Below, one piece after another: positions 1 through 8,062 of a stretch of 64,000 bases of DNA. Position numbers and translations under genes: made by a program. The stretch is from Bdellovibrio sp047344985 (GTDB taxonomy: Bacteria > Bdellovibrionota > Bdellovibrionia > Bdellovibrionales > Bdellovibrionaceae), in contig NZ_CP178861.1 of NCBI RefSeq assembly GCF_047344985.1, positions 372,001 through 436,000 on the forward strand, in the 5' to 3' direction. The notes under the pieces were generated by a model. It was given only the letters and a program-made list of their open reading frames with translations. It searched no databases and was not told the origin of the DNA. Position 1 is the stretch's first letter, and the number at the start of each line of letters is the position of its first letter.

Positions 1-1377
1 TGTCAACTGACCTAGCATCCACTGCGTGTGAGGGTAGCTAGTCATTTTTGTGTTGATGTCCAAAGATTGAGGGATATCACCGAACTCAGTGAGTTTCTTC
101 AAGAAGAAATCTTGGTTCTTTGCTTTCAAAGCGTGTTGCGCTTTGATTTCAGAGTACAATTTTTCTCCGCGAGAAGCTAAGAATTTGCCTTCTACAGAGT
201 TTGCAGCAAAACGTTCATAAAGCTTTTCACCTTTGATACCTTGCTTTTCTTTAAGTGCGATCACTTCCTCTTCTTGTGGCAAAGAAGAGTGGTTGCCCGG
301 TTGAGCTGCGGCTTTCAAGCCCCAACCCTTTAAAGTGTGAGCAATGATGATTGTTGGTTTGCGAGTGGATTTTTTAGATTTCTCCATCGCTTCAGCCAAC
401 GCCACCATGTCGTGACCGCCGAAGTCGCGGATTGCATCGAACAACTCTTCGTCAGTGATGCTGTCCAAGAACTTCTTCATGTTTGGATGTTCTTTCGCGA
501 TGCCTTTTTTTAAAGCCTTCATGTCTTGAACAAGAAGAAGTGCTTGAAGCTCGTAATCTTCCAATTCTTTTTCTAGGAAGTTTTTGAAAGTGTCGCCGTC
601 TTTCTTTTTGAACAAAGCTTGGCGCTTAGAACCGTGACGAACTTGGATCACTTCCCAACCATTGGCAGCCATTGTGCGCTCAACGCGGTCCGCGTCAGTT
701 CCATTCATGATTTCTTTGTTCGTGATGCGGTGACCGTCCAATGATTGACGGTTGTAATCCAAAATCCAAGTCAAAGAACCCAACTCACGCTCCGCAAAGT
801 CAGGAACCGCTTCGTACATAGAACCTTCACGGAACTCAGAGTCTCCGCACACAGCCCAGAAGTGAGCGTCTGGAACTTCATAACCGTGTTCGCGAGCGTA
901 GCGGTAAGCCAACGCCAAGTAACCCGCCTCTACAGGTGGAATACCTACAGTTCCAGAAGGGAAGAAGTTGTGTTGATCAGGATCGTAAGCAGAGTGATAA
1001 GACTGGAACACGAATTCACTACCATCAGTGAATTTACGAAGACCATTCATTGCTTGGTCGGCTTGCTCTTGAGTCAATTTCGACAAGTCGTTCTTCAAAA
1101 GAAGATCCAAAAGATAGTTGTAAGAGTGATCTGTCGGAGAAGCATGGGGCTTATTCGCGATATGATCGAATCCAGATTTTACGAGCAAGTGAAGAGCACC
1201 CATAATGTGCAATGAACTTGCGGAAGCTGCCGGGTGACCACCGATTTTTGGGTCGCCTTTTTCTTTATCCGGACGATGATTGGCCTGCCAGATCATCTGC
1301 GTGGCCAAGTAATGCGCACGTCTTGCGATAGAATCTAGAACCTCAGGTTTGACGTTTTTTAGAGTAGAGTTATCCAA
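1..1377 (-). CDS. TPP-dependent E1, pyruvate dehydrogenase/transketolase family (C-terminus off window)
   Basis: The first 459 residues are inside the window; the gene runs off the left edge. The protein looks like the homodimeric (AceE-like) thiamine-diphosphate E1 that decarboxylates a 2-oxo acid. The TPP/Mg signature is visible as GDSEFREGSMYEA followed about 20 residues later by DYNRQSLDG, and an AceE-like KIGGHPAASASS segment lies near residue 40. I chose the TTG at 1377 because AGGAG lies six bases upstream on the minus strand and no in-frame ATG precedes the conserved region. A transketolase-like enzyme with another substrate is possible, since the lipoyl-partner genes are not in view. 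The family call is firm; the substrate is inferred. Confidence 0.8.
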   Translation of the reverse strand, partial: MDNSTLKNVKPEVLDSIARRAHYLATQMIWQANHRPDKEKGDPKIGGHPAASASSLHIMGALHLLVKSGFDHIANKPHASPTDHSYNYLLDLLLKNDLSKLTQEQADQAMNGLRKFTDGSEFVFQSYHSAYDPDQHNFFPSGTVGIPPVEAGYLALAYRYAREHGYEVPDAHFWAVCGDSEFREGSMYEAVPDFAERELGSLTWILDYNRQSLDGHRITNKEIMNGTDADRVERTMAANGWEVIQVRHGSKRQALFKKKDGDTFKNFLEKELEDYELQALLLVQDMKALKKGIAKEHPNMKKFLDSITDEELFDAIRDFGGHDMVALAEAMEKSKKSTRKPTIIIAHTLKGWGLKAAAQPGNHSSLPQEEEVIALKEKQGIKGEKLYERFAANSVEGKFLASRGEKLYSEIKAQHALKAKNQDFFLKKLTEFGDIPQSLDINTKMTSYPHTQWMLGQLT

Positions 1378-1722
1378 GTGATTCTCCTTCGGATTTTGTA
1401 CTTTTCTAGCGTCTGGCAAACTAGCACTGTACCGAGGAGGAGTCCATGGCTTTAAGCCCCGCAGCAAGAGTTCTGGCTCTATTTTAGACTTAGAGGCCAC
1501 ATACCGCAGAGCCCCTAGGTAAATAAGTTAAAAATTAGGTCCCTTTAGAATGAAAAATCGTCTTAAAAAAGCAAGGCGGTCAGATCGGTGCTACAAGACC
1601 TTTGTCTCAATCCGAGATGCCTTGGCGAACTCATAAATAGTGTTCCTGCCTTATTTGCAATTCAGAATTTCGCTCGGAAAGCCGATACCATAAGAGTGAT
1701 AAATCAAAACAAAAGGATGCAC
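1378..1722. other. Intergenic region between divergent genes
   Basis: This 345-base gap separates the divergent E1 gene and a secreted-protein gene, so it should carry both promoters, though I see no convincing -35/-10 pair. It holds a 13-codon open frame at 1446-1487 (MALSPAARVLALF) with a strong GAGGAGG in front, and a 28-codon basic frame at 1550-1636 with no good ribosome-binding site. Neither is called as a gene. Confidence 0.5.
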
Positions 1723-2211
1723 ATGAAACTTAGGTATCATCTTTTGACGTTCGGCTTTTTTCTGACCTCTTTGTTTTCACAAATGAGTGTCGCAGCCGAG
1801 ACGTGCGTCACGTCGGCGACAGATTTTGAAGCTAAAAAAAGCGACTTTCCTGCGATCGTCCAGCAGCTTCCCGTGATGCTGACTGCCGATACGATGTTTG
1901 TAACGGCGGGACTTAAAATTCGTACGGTAGGATCAAAGCTAAAAATGGAGGGCTACATCTGGAAGCCCGGCGATATTTATACCGATGACGGATATCTTAA
2001 AAAAGTTTGTTTTGATGGCAGCAACTTCAAAGTCACTTTAGAAAACGGCAAAACTTATAATGCCGAAGTTAGAGGAAGTCGCTCGGTTTCCATTCAAGGA
2101 CAGACATTTAAAAAATCCAGCGATGCAGAGTTTGCGGGAATTGTACAAAAAATCAGAAAAGCTCAGGGCGGCTCCACAAAAACAGCTGGTGATGCTTCAG
2201 GCGTTAAATAG
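1723..2211 (+). CDS. Secreted protein of unknown family
   Basis: 162 residues. The N-terminus is a signal peptide (basic MKLRYH, hydrophobic core, cleavage near VAA-ETC). The mature part is small with two cysteines and no motif I recognise, so I assign no function. A longer frame opens upstream at 1588, but ATG 1723 sits six bases after AAAAGG and starts directly with the signal peptide. It ends seven bases before the next secreted-protein gene, so the two are probably co-transcribed and both act in the periplasm or outside the cell. Confidence 0.7.
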   Translation: MKLRYHLLTFGFFLTSLFSQMSVAAETCVTSATDFEAKKSDFPAIVQQLPVMLTADTMFVTAGLKIRTVGSKLKMEGYIWKPGDIYTDDGYLKKVCFDGSNFKVTLENGKTYNAEVRGSRSVSIQGQTFKKSSDAEFAGIVQKIRKAQGGSTKTAGDASGVK

Positions 2212-2218
2212 GTAGGCT

Positions 2219-2758
2219 ATGAAAAAAGTGATTTCATTCTTCATGATCGGCAGCTTTGCAATGTTGTCTTCCTCTATGGCCGAGACACCAGAGAAAACGC
2301 CAACGCCTTCTCCGATTAAATCCAAGGAAGCCATTGATTTTTTATCTAAAAGCGATCAAACGATGTTAGACATCGGCAAGGTGGATGATTTTGCTGGAAT
2401 CATCACGCGTCCAGGAGAAAACTCCAAAGACCTGCGCACAGTGGATCTTTATACTTTTAAAGGCATTGAGAACTTGTCGATGGATAAGGAGCTTTGCGAA
2501 AAGCTTTTGGCGCGCATCTTTGGTCCCCTCAAGGAGAGTTCGTTAAAATTTCATGAGACAGAGATTTTCACGTCCCACACTGGAAAAACGTGCGAAGCAC
2601 AAGTGGATGATCCGGATAAAGCCGGAAAAATTCCTGAACGAAGAGTTGTTTTGGGATTTGTAAATGCAAAACCTGTGGGTCTCGTTTTCCGTCTTTCTAA
2701 AAAGTCAGATAAGACCGTAAAGAACAATATTCGCGATTTTTGGGGAACACTTCGTTAA
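2219..2758 (+). CDS. Secreted protein of unknown family
   Basis: 179 residues with a signal peptide (MKKVISFFMIGSFAML, cleavage near SMA-ETP), then a Pro/Thr-rich stretch and a small alpha/beta-looking domain with two cysteines in the middle. No family recognised. The start is supported by AGGTAGG just upstream. It is probably the second gene of a two-gene unit with the preceding secreted protein. Its stop codon abuts that of the convergent receiver gene with no spacer, so no room remains for a separate terminator between them. Confidence 0.7.
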   Translation: MKKVISFFMIGSFAMLSSSMAETPEKTPTPSPIKSKEAIDFLSKSDQTMLDIGKVDDFAGIITRPGENSKDLRTVDLYTFKGIENLSMDKELCEKLLARIFGPLKESSLKFHETEIFTSHTGKTCEAQVDDPDKAGKIPERRVVLGFVNAKPVGLVFRLSKKSDKTVKNNIRDFWGTLR

Positions 2759-3202
2759 TTACTTGCCTTCGCCGATCAGCGTTTCAATTTCTTTTTCTAA
2801 AACTTTTATATTCATAGGCTTTGTCATGTGCACTTGAAAACCCGCTTCAAGTGCTTTGCGGGCATCTTCCTCCGTGGTGTAAGCGGTCAGAGCAATAGCC
2901 GGTGTTTTATTTTTATCGTGACGCTTTTCCCAAGCACGATAAATTTTCATCAAATCGTAACCATTAAGATCAGGCATTCCTATATCGGAAATAATCACAT
3001 CAAAATCTTTTTCTTGGGCTGTCTTTAAAGCCTCTTTGGGATCAAGGCAGCTCGTGACTTGAGCTCCGAATTTTTTTAAACGATGTTGAAGTAAAGCCAA
3101 CGTATCTTCGGAGTCATCAATGACCAAAATGCGTTGGTTGAAGAGGGGAGAGGTGAAACGCGGATTTTCTTTTACAGAAAGTTCGGTTTGATTTTTCATC
3201 AT
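2759..3202 (-). CDS. Stand-alone response-regulator receiver protein
   Basis: 147 residues, essentially one CheY-like receiver after a 23-residue leader. The acidic pair D29-D30 (VIDD), phosphoacceptor D73 (IISDIGMPDLNG), switch T106 (ALTAYT) and K128 (MTKPM) are all present, so it should be phosphorylatable. No output domain follows; it would act by protein contact or as a phosphorelay shuttle. No histidine kinase is adjacent, so the partner is unknown. Either of two tandem ATGs (3202 or 3199) could start it after a GGGAG sequence. Confidence 0.88.
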   Translation of the reverse strand: MMKNQTELSVKENPRFTSPLFNQRILVIDDSEDTLALLQHRLKKFGAQVTSCLDPKEALKTAQEKDFDVIISDIGMPDLNGYDLMKIYRAWEKRHDKNKTPAIALTAYTTEEDARKALEAGFQVHMTKPMNIKVLEKEIETLIGEGK

Positions 3203-3443
3203 AGTCTCCCTATCAATTTTAGGGTGGTCGTAAACGGCTGCAAACCAATTTTAATAGAGACTGTGAATAGACAGTATTGTGTCTCTACTTTAGATCGGAT
3301 TTATTACTCAATAGAAACGAGATAGGCTGAGATAACGCAGGGGTGTGCCTGAAAACATTAAACTCCTGTCATTAATGTAAATCTAGAATTTTCTTTCATC
3401 TACATTCTCTACACTGAGGGCAGAATTTTGAAAAGGAGAAGCC

Positions 3444-3917
3444 ATGGAGATGGAAATAACTGATAATCGCAGGGACGTGAAGGTTGCCGATATCAAGTCA
3501 ATCAAACCCATGCTTGAAAAAAGACGTCTGAAAGTTTTGGTGATTGACGATAGCTCGGACTCTGTCATTTTGATGTCACACATTTTAGATCACTACAATT
3601 GCGATATTACGGTGGCCTATGATGGTCAGGATGCGGTCCCGCTATTGATGAATCGCGAATTCGATTTGGTCGTCTTGGATTGGCGTATGCCAGACATGGG
3701 TGGCAAAGAAACGCTGGAATTGATTGATCGTCTTCTAGTGGATAGAAAAGTTAGAAAACTGCGTTCGCAAATTCCTGTCGTGATTTACTCGGCTCATAAA
3801 GAGTCCGAAGTCGATCGTCCTTTTGTGCAGAAGTTTGAATTTGTGGGCTTTGTGGATAAGCGCCAGGGCTACAGTAAAATGATGAAATCTCTCAGTGAGA
3901 TCTTGCGCTTTATTTAG
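3444..3917 (+). CDS. Stand-alone response-regulator receiver protein
   Basis: 157 residues with a 28-residue charged leader and one receiver domain. The acidic pair D35-D36, phospho-site D79 (VVLDWRMPDMGG), S116 in place of the switch Thr (IYSAH) and K139 (VDKRQ) are visible. The Lys is followed by Arg instead of the usual Pro, a mild departure. There is no output domain. It is divergent from the other receiver gene 241 bases away; the two differ clearly in sequence. AAAAGGAG precedes the ATG, and a strong hairpin terminator follows. Confidence 0.88.
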   Translation: MEMEITDNRRDVKVADIKSIKPMLEKRRLKVLVIDDSSDSVILMSHILDHYNCDITVAYDGQDAVPLLMNREFDLVVLDWRMPDMGGKETLELIDRLLVDRKVRKLRSQIPVVIYSAHKESEVDRPFVQKFEFVGFVDKRQGYSKMMKSLSEILRFI

Positions 3918-3935
3918 AAACTGAAGTCAGAATTA

Positions 3936-3963
3936 AAAAGTGAAGGCTTGTGCCTTCACTTTT
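3936..3963. terminator. Bidirectional hairpin terminator
   Basis: A perfect 12-bp stem, AAAAGTGAAGGC, with a TTGT loop, lies between the convergent receiver and VOC genes. The A/T-rich outer stem supplies a T-run in both directions. Confidence 0.85.
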
Positions 3964-3978
3964 CGCGTCGAATTTCTT

Positions 3979-4407
3979 CTACCAAGTGAGTTTGACTGAG
4001 TCTGCAGAGCGTTTTGCGGGACCGTGAAAGACGGCTTCAATATTGTTGCCATCAGGATCAATCACAAAAGCGGCATAGTAGCCGGGATGATAAGGTCGAT
4101 TGCCAGGAGCACCGTTGTCTTTTCCGCCGGCTTTCAAAGCAGCTTCATAAAAAGCCTTCACCATATTTTCATCTTTAGCCTGAAAAGCCAAATGAGTGCG
4201 ACCGGTCAGGGTGCCTGCCGATGCTCGGCTTTCTTTGGAAGAAATAAAGAGCTCGTCAATCCAGAAATAATCTTCGCCTTGACCACCCAAAGGAACTTGC
4301 AAAGCTTCAAAAATAGAAAAATAAAATTTTTTACTAGCTTCAAGATCACGTACGACAAGTTGAATGTGATCAATCAAACGCCCACGATGAATTTCGTTTA
4401 CTTCCAT
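3979..4407 (-). CDS. VOC (glyoxalase/bleomycin-resistance) family protein
   Basis: 142 residues with the paired beta-alpha-beta-beta-beta modules of the vicinal oxygen chelate superfamily. H14 (DHIQLVVRD), H72 (RTHLAFQA) and E124 (NNIEAVFHG) match metal-ligand positions, and IDPDGNNIEAV near the C-terminus is the family hallmark. Members include glyoxalase I, dioxygenases and antibiotic-binding proteins; nothing here fixes the substrate. It is a single gene in convergent position to the receiver gene. Confidence 0.85.
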   Translation of the reverse strand: MEVNEIHRGRLIDHIQLVVRDLEASKKFYFSIFEALQVPLGGQGEDYFWIDELFISSKESRASAGTLTGRTHLAFQAKDENMVKAFYEAALKAGGKDNGAPGNRPYHPGYYAAFVIDPDGNNIEAVFHGPAKRSADSVKLTW

Positions 4408-4472
4408 GGAAATCTCCTTGCTGAATTGATTTCAACAGAGGAGATCCCAACAGTCATGGCGCGGAATGTAGA

Positions 4473-5426
4473 TTAAGTTTCGAGAACAAAATCCCAGCGG
4501 ATTTTTACAGTGCCGTCTCCTTCGATGATTCCTTTTGGAGGATTCGGGAAGGGAGCAGCTGCACGGAAGGCTTCGATGGCGGCATCATCTAAGTCACGCA
4601 CGCCCGAGTCACTCAAGACTTGCACGCGCACCAGAGTGCCTTTGTCGTTTAAAACGATCATCAATTTCGTGATGCGATCTTGATTGGTCGCAGCCGGAGC
4701 ACGGCCTTCTTTAAAGAGCTTCGAAAGTTTTTCGCGCACGCGGCCTTCCCAATGTTGAGAAAGTTGACGACGAATGCGGTTGTAGTACGAATAATATTTA
4801 AACTCACGCGTGTTCAAGACCGTTTCAAGGCCCGCTTCGACATCTTTGATATAATCACTTGTCTGGCTTGTCTCGGCACCCGTACCGGTGTTTTGATCAC
4901 CGTTACCTCGACCTTCGCCTAGACCAGCCTGCTTGTCGGAGACTTTTTGTCTTTCCAACGCTTCGCTGGCATCAAAACCTTTAAAAAGATCTTTGGTGAT
5001 CTGTTTTTTAGATTCTTCTGCTTTGACGACATTCTTTTGTTTGCCGTCGCCTTTAGGTCCAGTTTTTTCCGGAGCCGCCTTCTTCACGTTTTGAAATTGG
5101 CCATGAACTTTGGCGACTGTTTGCTTTTGAACTTTCTGATTTTTCGCGCTCAAAAAGCGTGCGTTTTCCGGCGCCTCTTCGTTTGTTGAAGTCTCGCTTT
5201 GTTCTACGATTTGATTGGCAGGAAGAAGCGCTTTTTTCTTAGCTAACTCTTCCACTTGCGCCATTTTTTGCAGGTCTTCCGGGCTCAGAAAATTGATGCT
5301 CACCGTTTCAGTCTTTTTTGGAGCTTCAGGAGAGAGGCGGTCCACTACAAGCAGTGTCCCAACCACCAAGATGTGGAAGACTATCGAAAGTAGCACATAC
5401 ATTCTGAAAGACGGTGACTTCATCAT
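4473..5426 (-). CDS. TonB-family protein
   Basis: 317 residues: an N-terminal membrane anchor (about 8-28), a long low-complexity periplasmic spacer rich in Lys, Glu, Gln and Ala, and a C-terminal domain from about 210 whose end (VQVLSDSGVRDLDDAAIEAF) is typical of the TonB C-terminus. TonB links the proton-driven ExbBD motor to outer-membrane receptors. No exbB/exbD or receptor gene is adjacent, and the spacer lacks the classic Pro-Glu/Pro-Lys repeats, so it may serve another trans-envelope role. GAGG precedes the tandem ATG start. Confidence 0.82.
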   Translation of the reverse strand: MMKSPSFRMYVLLSIVFHILVVGTLLVVDRLSPEAPKKTETVSINFLSPEDLQKMAQVEELAKKKALLPANQIVEQSETSTNEEAPENARFLSAKNQKVQKQTVAKVHGQFQNVKKAAPEKTGPKGDGKQKNVVKAEESKKQITKDLFKGFDASEALERQKVSDKQAGLGEGRGNGDQNTGTGAETSQTSDYIKDVEAGLETVLNTREFKYYSYYNRIRRQLSQHWEGRVREKLSKLFKEGRAPAATNQDRITKLMIVLNDKGTLVRVQVLSDSGVRDLDDAAIEAFRAAAPFPNPPKGIIEGDGTVKIRWDFVLET

Positions 5427-5488
5427 AAGACCTCACCCCTTTCTATCGGTAGTATGACACTTTAAATTAAGCTGATGGTGAACCGGAC

Positions 5489-6286
5489 GTGAAGATTGCG
5501 ACCCAAGTCCAGGACCAGACTTTGACTCCTTTGTCGCCTTTGGGTGAAAATGAAACATCTATGAAATTTGACTCTTGGTATCTGACAGATAAAGGGCTAC
5601 GACGCGATTCAAATCAGGATTCTTGTCTTATCAATAGAGAGCTAGGGCTCTTTATCGTGGCAGATGGAATGGGTGGTCATTCAGGCGGCGAAGTCGCTTC
5701 CAGTATGGCTGTGGAGACGGTGGAAGAAATCATGCTTCAACCAGATGCCATAAAAAAATCCCCGCGCGAAATGATTTTGCTCGCCTACGAAGAAGCGTCG
5801 AAAAGAATTTTTGATAAAGCGGCGAATGAACGTCCTGAGCTTGCGGGCATGGGAACGACAATGGTGATGTCGTACATTCGCGGCAAACATTTGTATGTGG
5901 GAAATGTCGGCGATTCTCGCTGTTATTTATTTAAGCGTCCCAATCTTTGGCAGATCACTGAAGATCATTCGTTATTGAATGAACAACTGCGCGCGGGCGT
6001 GATGAGCGAAGAACAAGTGCGCCAATTCGTGGGACGAAACGTCATCACACGCAGTGTAGGATACGAGCGCGATGTTTATCCGGATATCATTGAAAGGGAG
6101 ATTTTCCCTGGGGAAATGTTCTTGATGTGCTCGGATGGACTTTCAGGTTTGGTGGACGATAAAAGAATTTCTGAAATTTTGAATCAAAATACACCTGACA
6201 AAATAGTTAAAGCGTGTGTAGAACAAGCTCTAGCCAATGGCGGAGACGACAACGTCACAGTCATGCTACTGCATTTTCATGAATAG
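5489..6286 (+). CDS. PP2C-type Ser/Thr protein phosphatase
   Basis: 265 residues carrying the PP2C metal-site motifs: RRDSNQD, VADGMGGHSGGE, GDSRCYLF, CSDGLSGLV and GDDNVTV. It should remove phosphate from Ser/Thr residues of cytoplasmic proteins, usually opposing a Hanks-type kinase, but no kinase gene is seen nearby. GTG 5489 has GGTGA seven bases upstream; ATG 5561 would start just before the conserved domain and is a reasonable alternative. The LytM peptidase gene follows 44 bases later in the same direction. FHA proteins at the right end of the window are possible readers of the same phosphorylation. Confidence 0.9.
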   Translation: MKIATQVQDQTLTPLSPLGENETSMKFDSWYLTDKGLRRDSNQDSCLINRELGLFIVADGMGGHSGGEVASSMAVETVEEIMLQPDAIKKSPREMILLAYEEASKRIFDKAANERPELAGMGTTMVMSYIRGKHLYVGNVGDSRCYLFKRPNLWQITEDHSLLNEQLRAGVMSEEQVRQFVGRNVITRSVGYERDVYPDIIEREIFPGEMFLMCSDGLSGLVDDKRISEILNQNTPDKIVKACVEQALANGGDDNVTVMLLHFHE

Positions 6287-6330
6287 TATTTTTTAGTTTT
6301 TATTTTTAGTTTTATTTAGGAGTTTTGGAG

Positions 6331-7335
6331 TTGGATAAAAAGAAGGTGACGCTGTTTATTGTGAGCAATCAGACGGGAAAAACCCGTAAGATTGTGCTCT
6401 CGGCTGCCTGGCTTAAAGCCATCTCTTTTATTTCTGCCGTTATCATTATTATTTTTGCTGCGGGTCTTGTGGATTATTTCGGTTTGCTTTTGCAAGCGAT
6501 GGAAAATAAACGCCTGAAAGCGGAAAATGCGCAACTCATCAAACAATTCCAAGTCGTTGAAAGTAAAGTCAGTGCATTGGAAAACTCTTTGGAGCGCGTA
6601 AAAACATTCACGACAAAATTGAAATTGATCACGAACGTCGATGCAGAAGACCGTATCACGAAATTGACGATGGGCCCAAAACCAGCGGCAGGGCAACAGG
6701 TCGAAGAGTATGAACCGATGGAACAACGTCAGGAAAATGAAGAACTGGCGGCTCAAGATCAGGTTTTTGCGAATAAAAAACCTCTGAATGATCAAGTCGG
6801 TGAACTGGCAAATGAAAACGCAGATAAAGATTATGCGTCTTTAGTGGTGCGTATCGATAAGGCCGTTAAAGAAACTCAGTTGAAAGAACAAAGCGTGATC
6901 GATTTGTGGGAGAGTTTATCGGAACGTCAAAGTTTGCTGAACTCAACTCCTAATATGAAACCGGCAAAAGGTTGGATCACATCTCGTTTTGGATATCGTG
7001 TGTCTCCGTTCTCAGGAAAAACAGCGCTGCATGCCGGTCTTGATATCGCGGCGGCTCCGGGGTCTCCTGTGTATGCACCAGCCGATGGTGTCGTCGTGTT
7101 TGCGAGTTACGATGAGTCTTACGGAAAACTGATCACGATTGACTACGGTTATGGTGTGACGACTCGTTTCGGTCACTTGTCGCAGATCTATGTTCAAGTC
7201 GGTCAGCGCGTGAATAAGTGGGACGTTGTTGGCGCCGTCGGAAATACAGGTCGTTCGACGGGTCCGCATCTTCACTATGAAGTTCGTATTAATGGAACCG
7301 CTGTCGATCCTATCAACTATATCCTTGATGAATAA
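6331..7335 (+). CDS. Membrane-anchored M23 (LytM) peptidase
   Basis: 334 residues: a short cytoplasmic N-terminus, one membrane helix (about 25-48), a coiled-coil region, a Glu/Gln-rich linker, and a C-terminal LytM domain. Zinc ligands are present as HAGLD and HLHYE, so it should be an active endopeptidase cutting peptidoglycan cross-links in the periplasm, not a degenerate EnvC/NlpD-like activator. TTG 6331 was chosen because AGGAG lies eight bases upstream; the TTG at 6325 is too close to it. Such enzymes serve growth and division, and in a predator could also remodel prey wall. Confidence 0.88.
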   Translation: MDKKKVTLFIVSNQTGKTRKIVLSAAWLKAISFISAVIIIIFAAGLVDYFGLLLQAMENKRLKAENAQLIKQFQVVESKVSALENSLERVKTFTTKLKLITNVDAEDRITKLTMGPKPAAGQQVEEYEPMEQRQENEELAAQDQVFANKKPLNDQVGELANENADKDYASLVVRIDKAVKETQLKEQSVIDLWESLSERQSLLNSTPNMKPAKGWITSRFGYRVSPFSGKTALHAGLDIAAAPGSPVYAPADGVVVFASYDESYGKLITIDYGYGVTTRFGHLSQIYVQVGQRVNKWDVVGAVGNTGRSTGPHLHYEVRINGTAVDPINYILDE

Positions 7336-7404
7336 AGTCCTTTGTTAAATACCAAGAACCTCTGTTGCCTTATTGGGAGTACAATAAAGTATATCGAGGT
7401 TCCA

Positions 7405-8004
7405 ATGAAAACTTTGATTTTTCTTTTGAGTTTTCTATTTGTGATCGCGTCGGCCAACGCCGCTTTACCTCCACAATTTTCAGAATGTTTGCGCGAAAAT
7501 AGCGGCACCGTTATGACGGTGACCGATCTAAAAGCGATCTCTTTGCTTTCCCGAGTAACTTATTGTCAGAACCAAGTGGGTATTGTCGGAAAAACAGAAA
7601 CGATGGATCTGCTTCGAAGTCCGAATATTCAAGTCGGCATTTCTTTAAGCAAGACCACCTATTCACAATTGGATCTGATAGATTTAGCTTCTTCAGGAAG
7701 TTACGTACTTTACGTTGATAGTGGCCGTCTGACTCGCGATAATTTGATCGCGTTAGCACAAGCCAATGTTCAGCTGGTCGTCATGACGGCGACGTCAGGA
7801 CTTTCAAAGCCGGATTTATTAGCGATGGCTGCGGCCAAGCCATTTATTTTAAATGTGAATTCTCCGGTATCCCGAGTCGATTTGCGGGACTATGTGACGG
7901 CAGGGGTGCAGGTGGTGATACGAGCCTCCCAGTCGGGCCTTTCGCGTGCTGATATTATCGATGTGGCGCAAGTAAACTCTGAGATGGTGACGATCATGCC
8001 TTAA
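7405..8004 (+). CDS. Secreted short-repeat (solenoid-like) protein
   Basis: 199 residues with a signal peptide ending near ANA-ALP. The mature protein is built of about five repeats of 22-26 residues of the form L-S/T-R/K-x-D-L-I-x-L-A followed by a beta-like V-Q-V-V-I-x-A segment and SG (for example from LTRDNL, LSKPDL, VSRVDL and LSRADI). That looks like an alpha/beta solenoid related in style to leucine-rich repeats, probably a binding surface. The family is not one I can name. CGAGG precedes ATG 7405; a strong terminator follows. Confidence 0.75.
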   Translation: MKTLIFLLSFLFVIASANAALPPQFSECLRENSGTVMTVTDLKAISLLSRVTYCQNQVGIVGKTETMDLLRSPNIQVGISLSKTTYSQLDLIDLASSGSYVLYVDSGRLTRDNLIALAQANVQLVVMTATSGLSKPDLLAMAAAKPFILNVNSPVSRVDLRDYVTAGVQVVIRASQSGLSRADIIDVAQVNSEMVTIMP

Positions 8005-8010
8005 AAATAA

Positions 8011-8038
8011 AAAGGCTCTCGAAAGAGAGCCTTTTTTT
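8011..8038 (+). terminator. Rho-independent terminator
   Basis: Stem AAAGGCTCTC/GAGAGCCTTT with a four-base loop and seven Ts. It lies seven bases after the secreted repeat-protein gene and may also serve the convergent large gene. Confidence 0.9.
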
Positions 8039-8062
8039 ATCCAATGTATCCGATAAATTTAA

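Noticed and set aside
745..1215. 156-codon plus-strand frame
   Set aside because: It is antisense to the conserved E1 gene, whose TPP motif lies on the minus strand.
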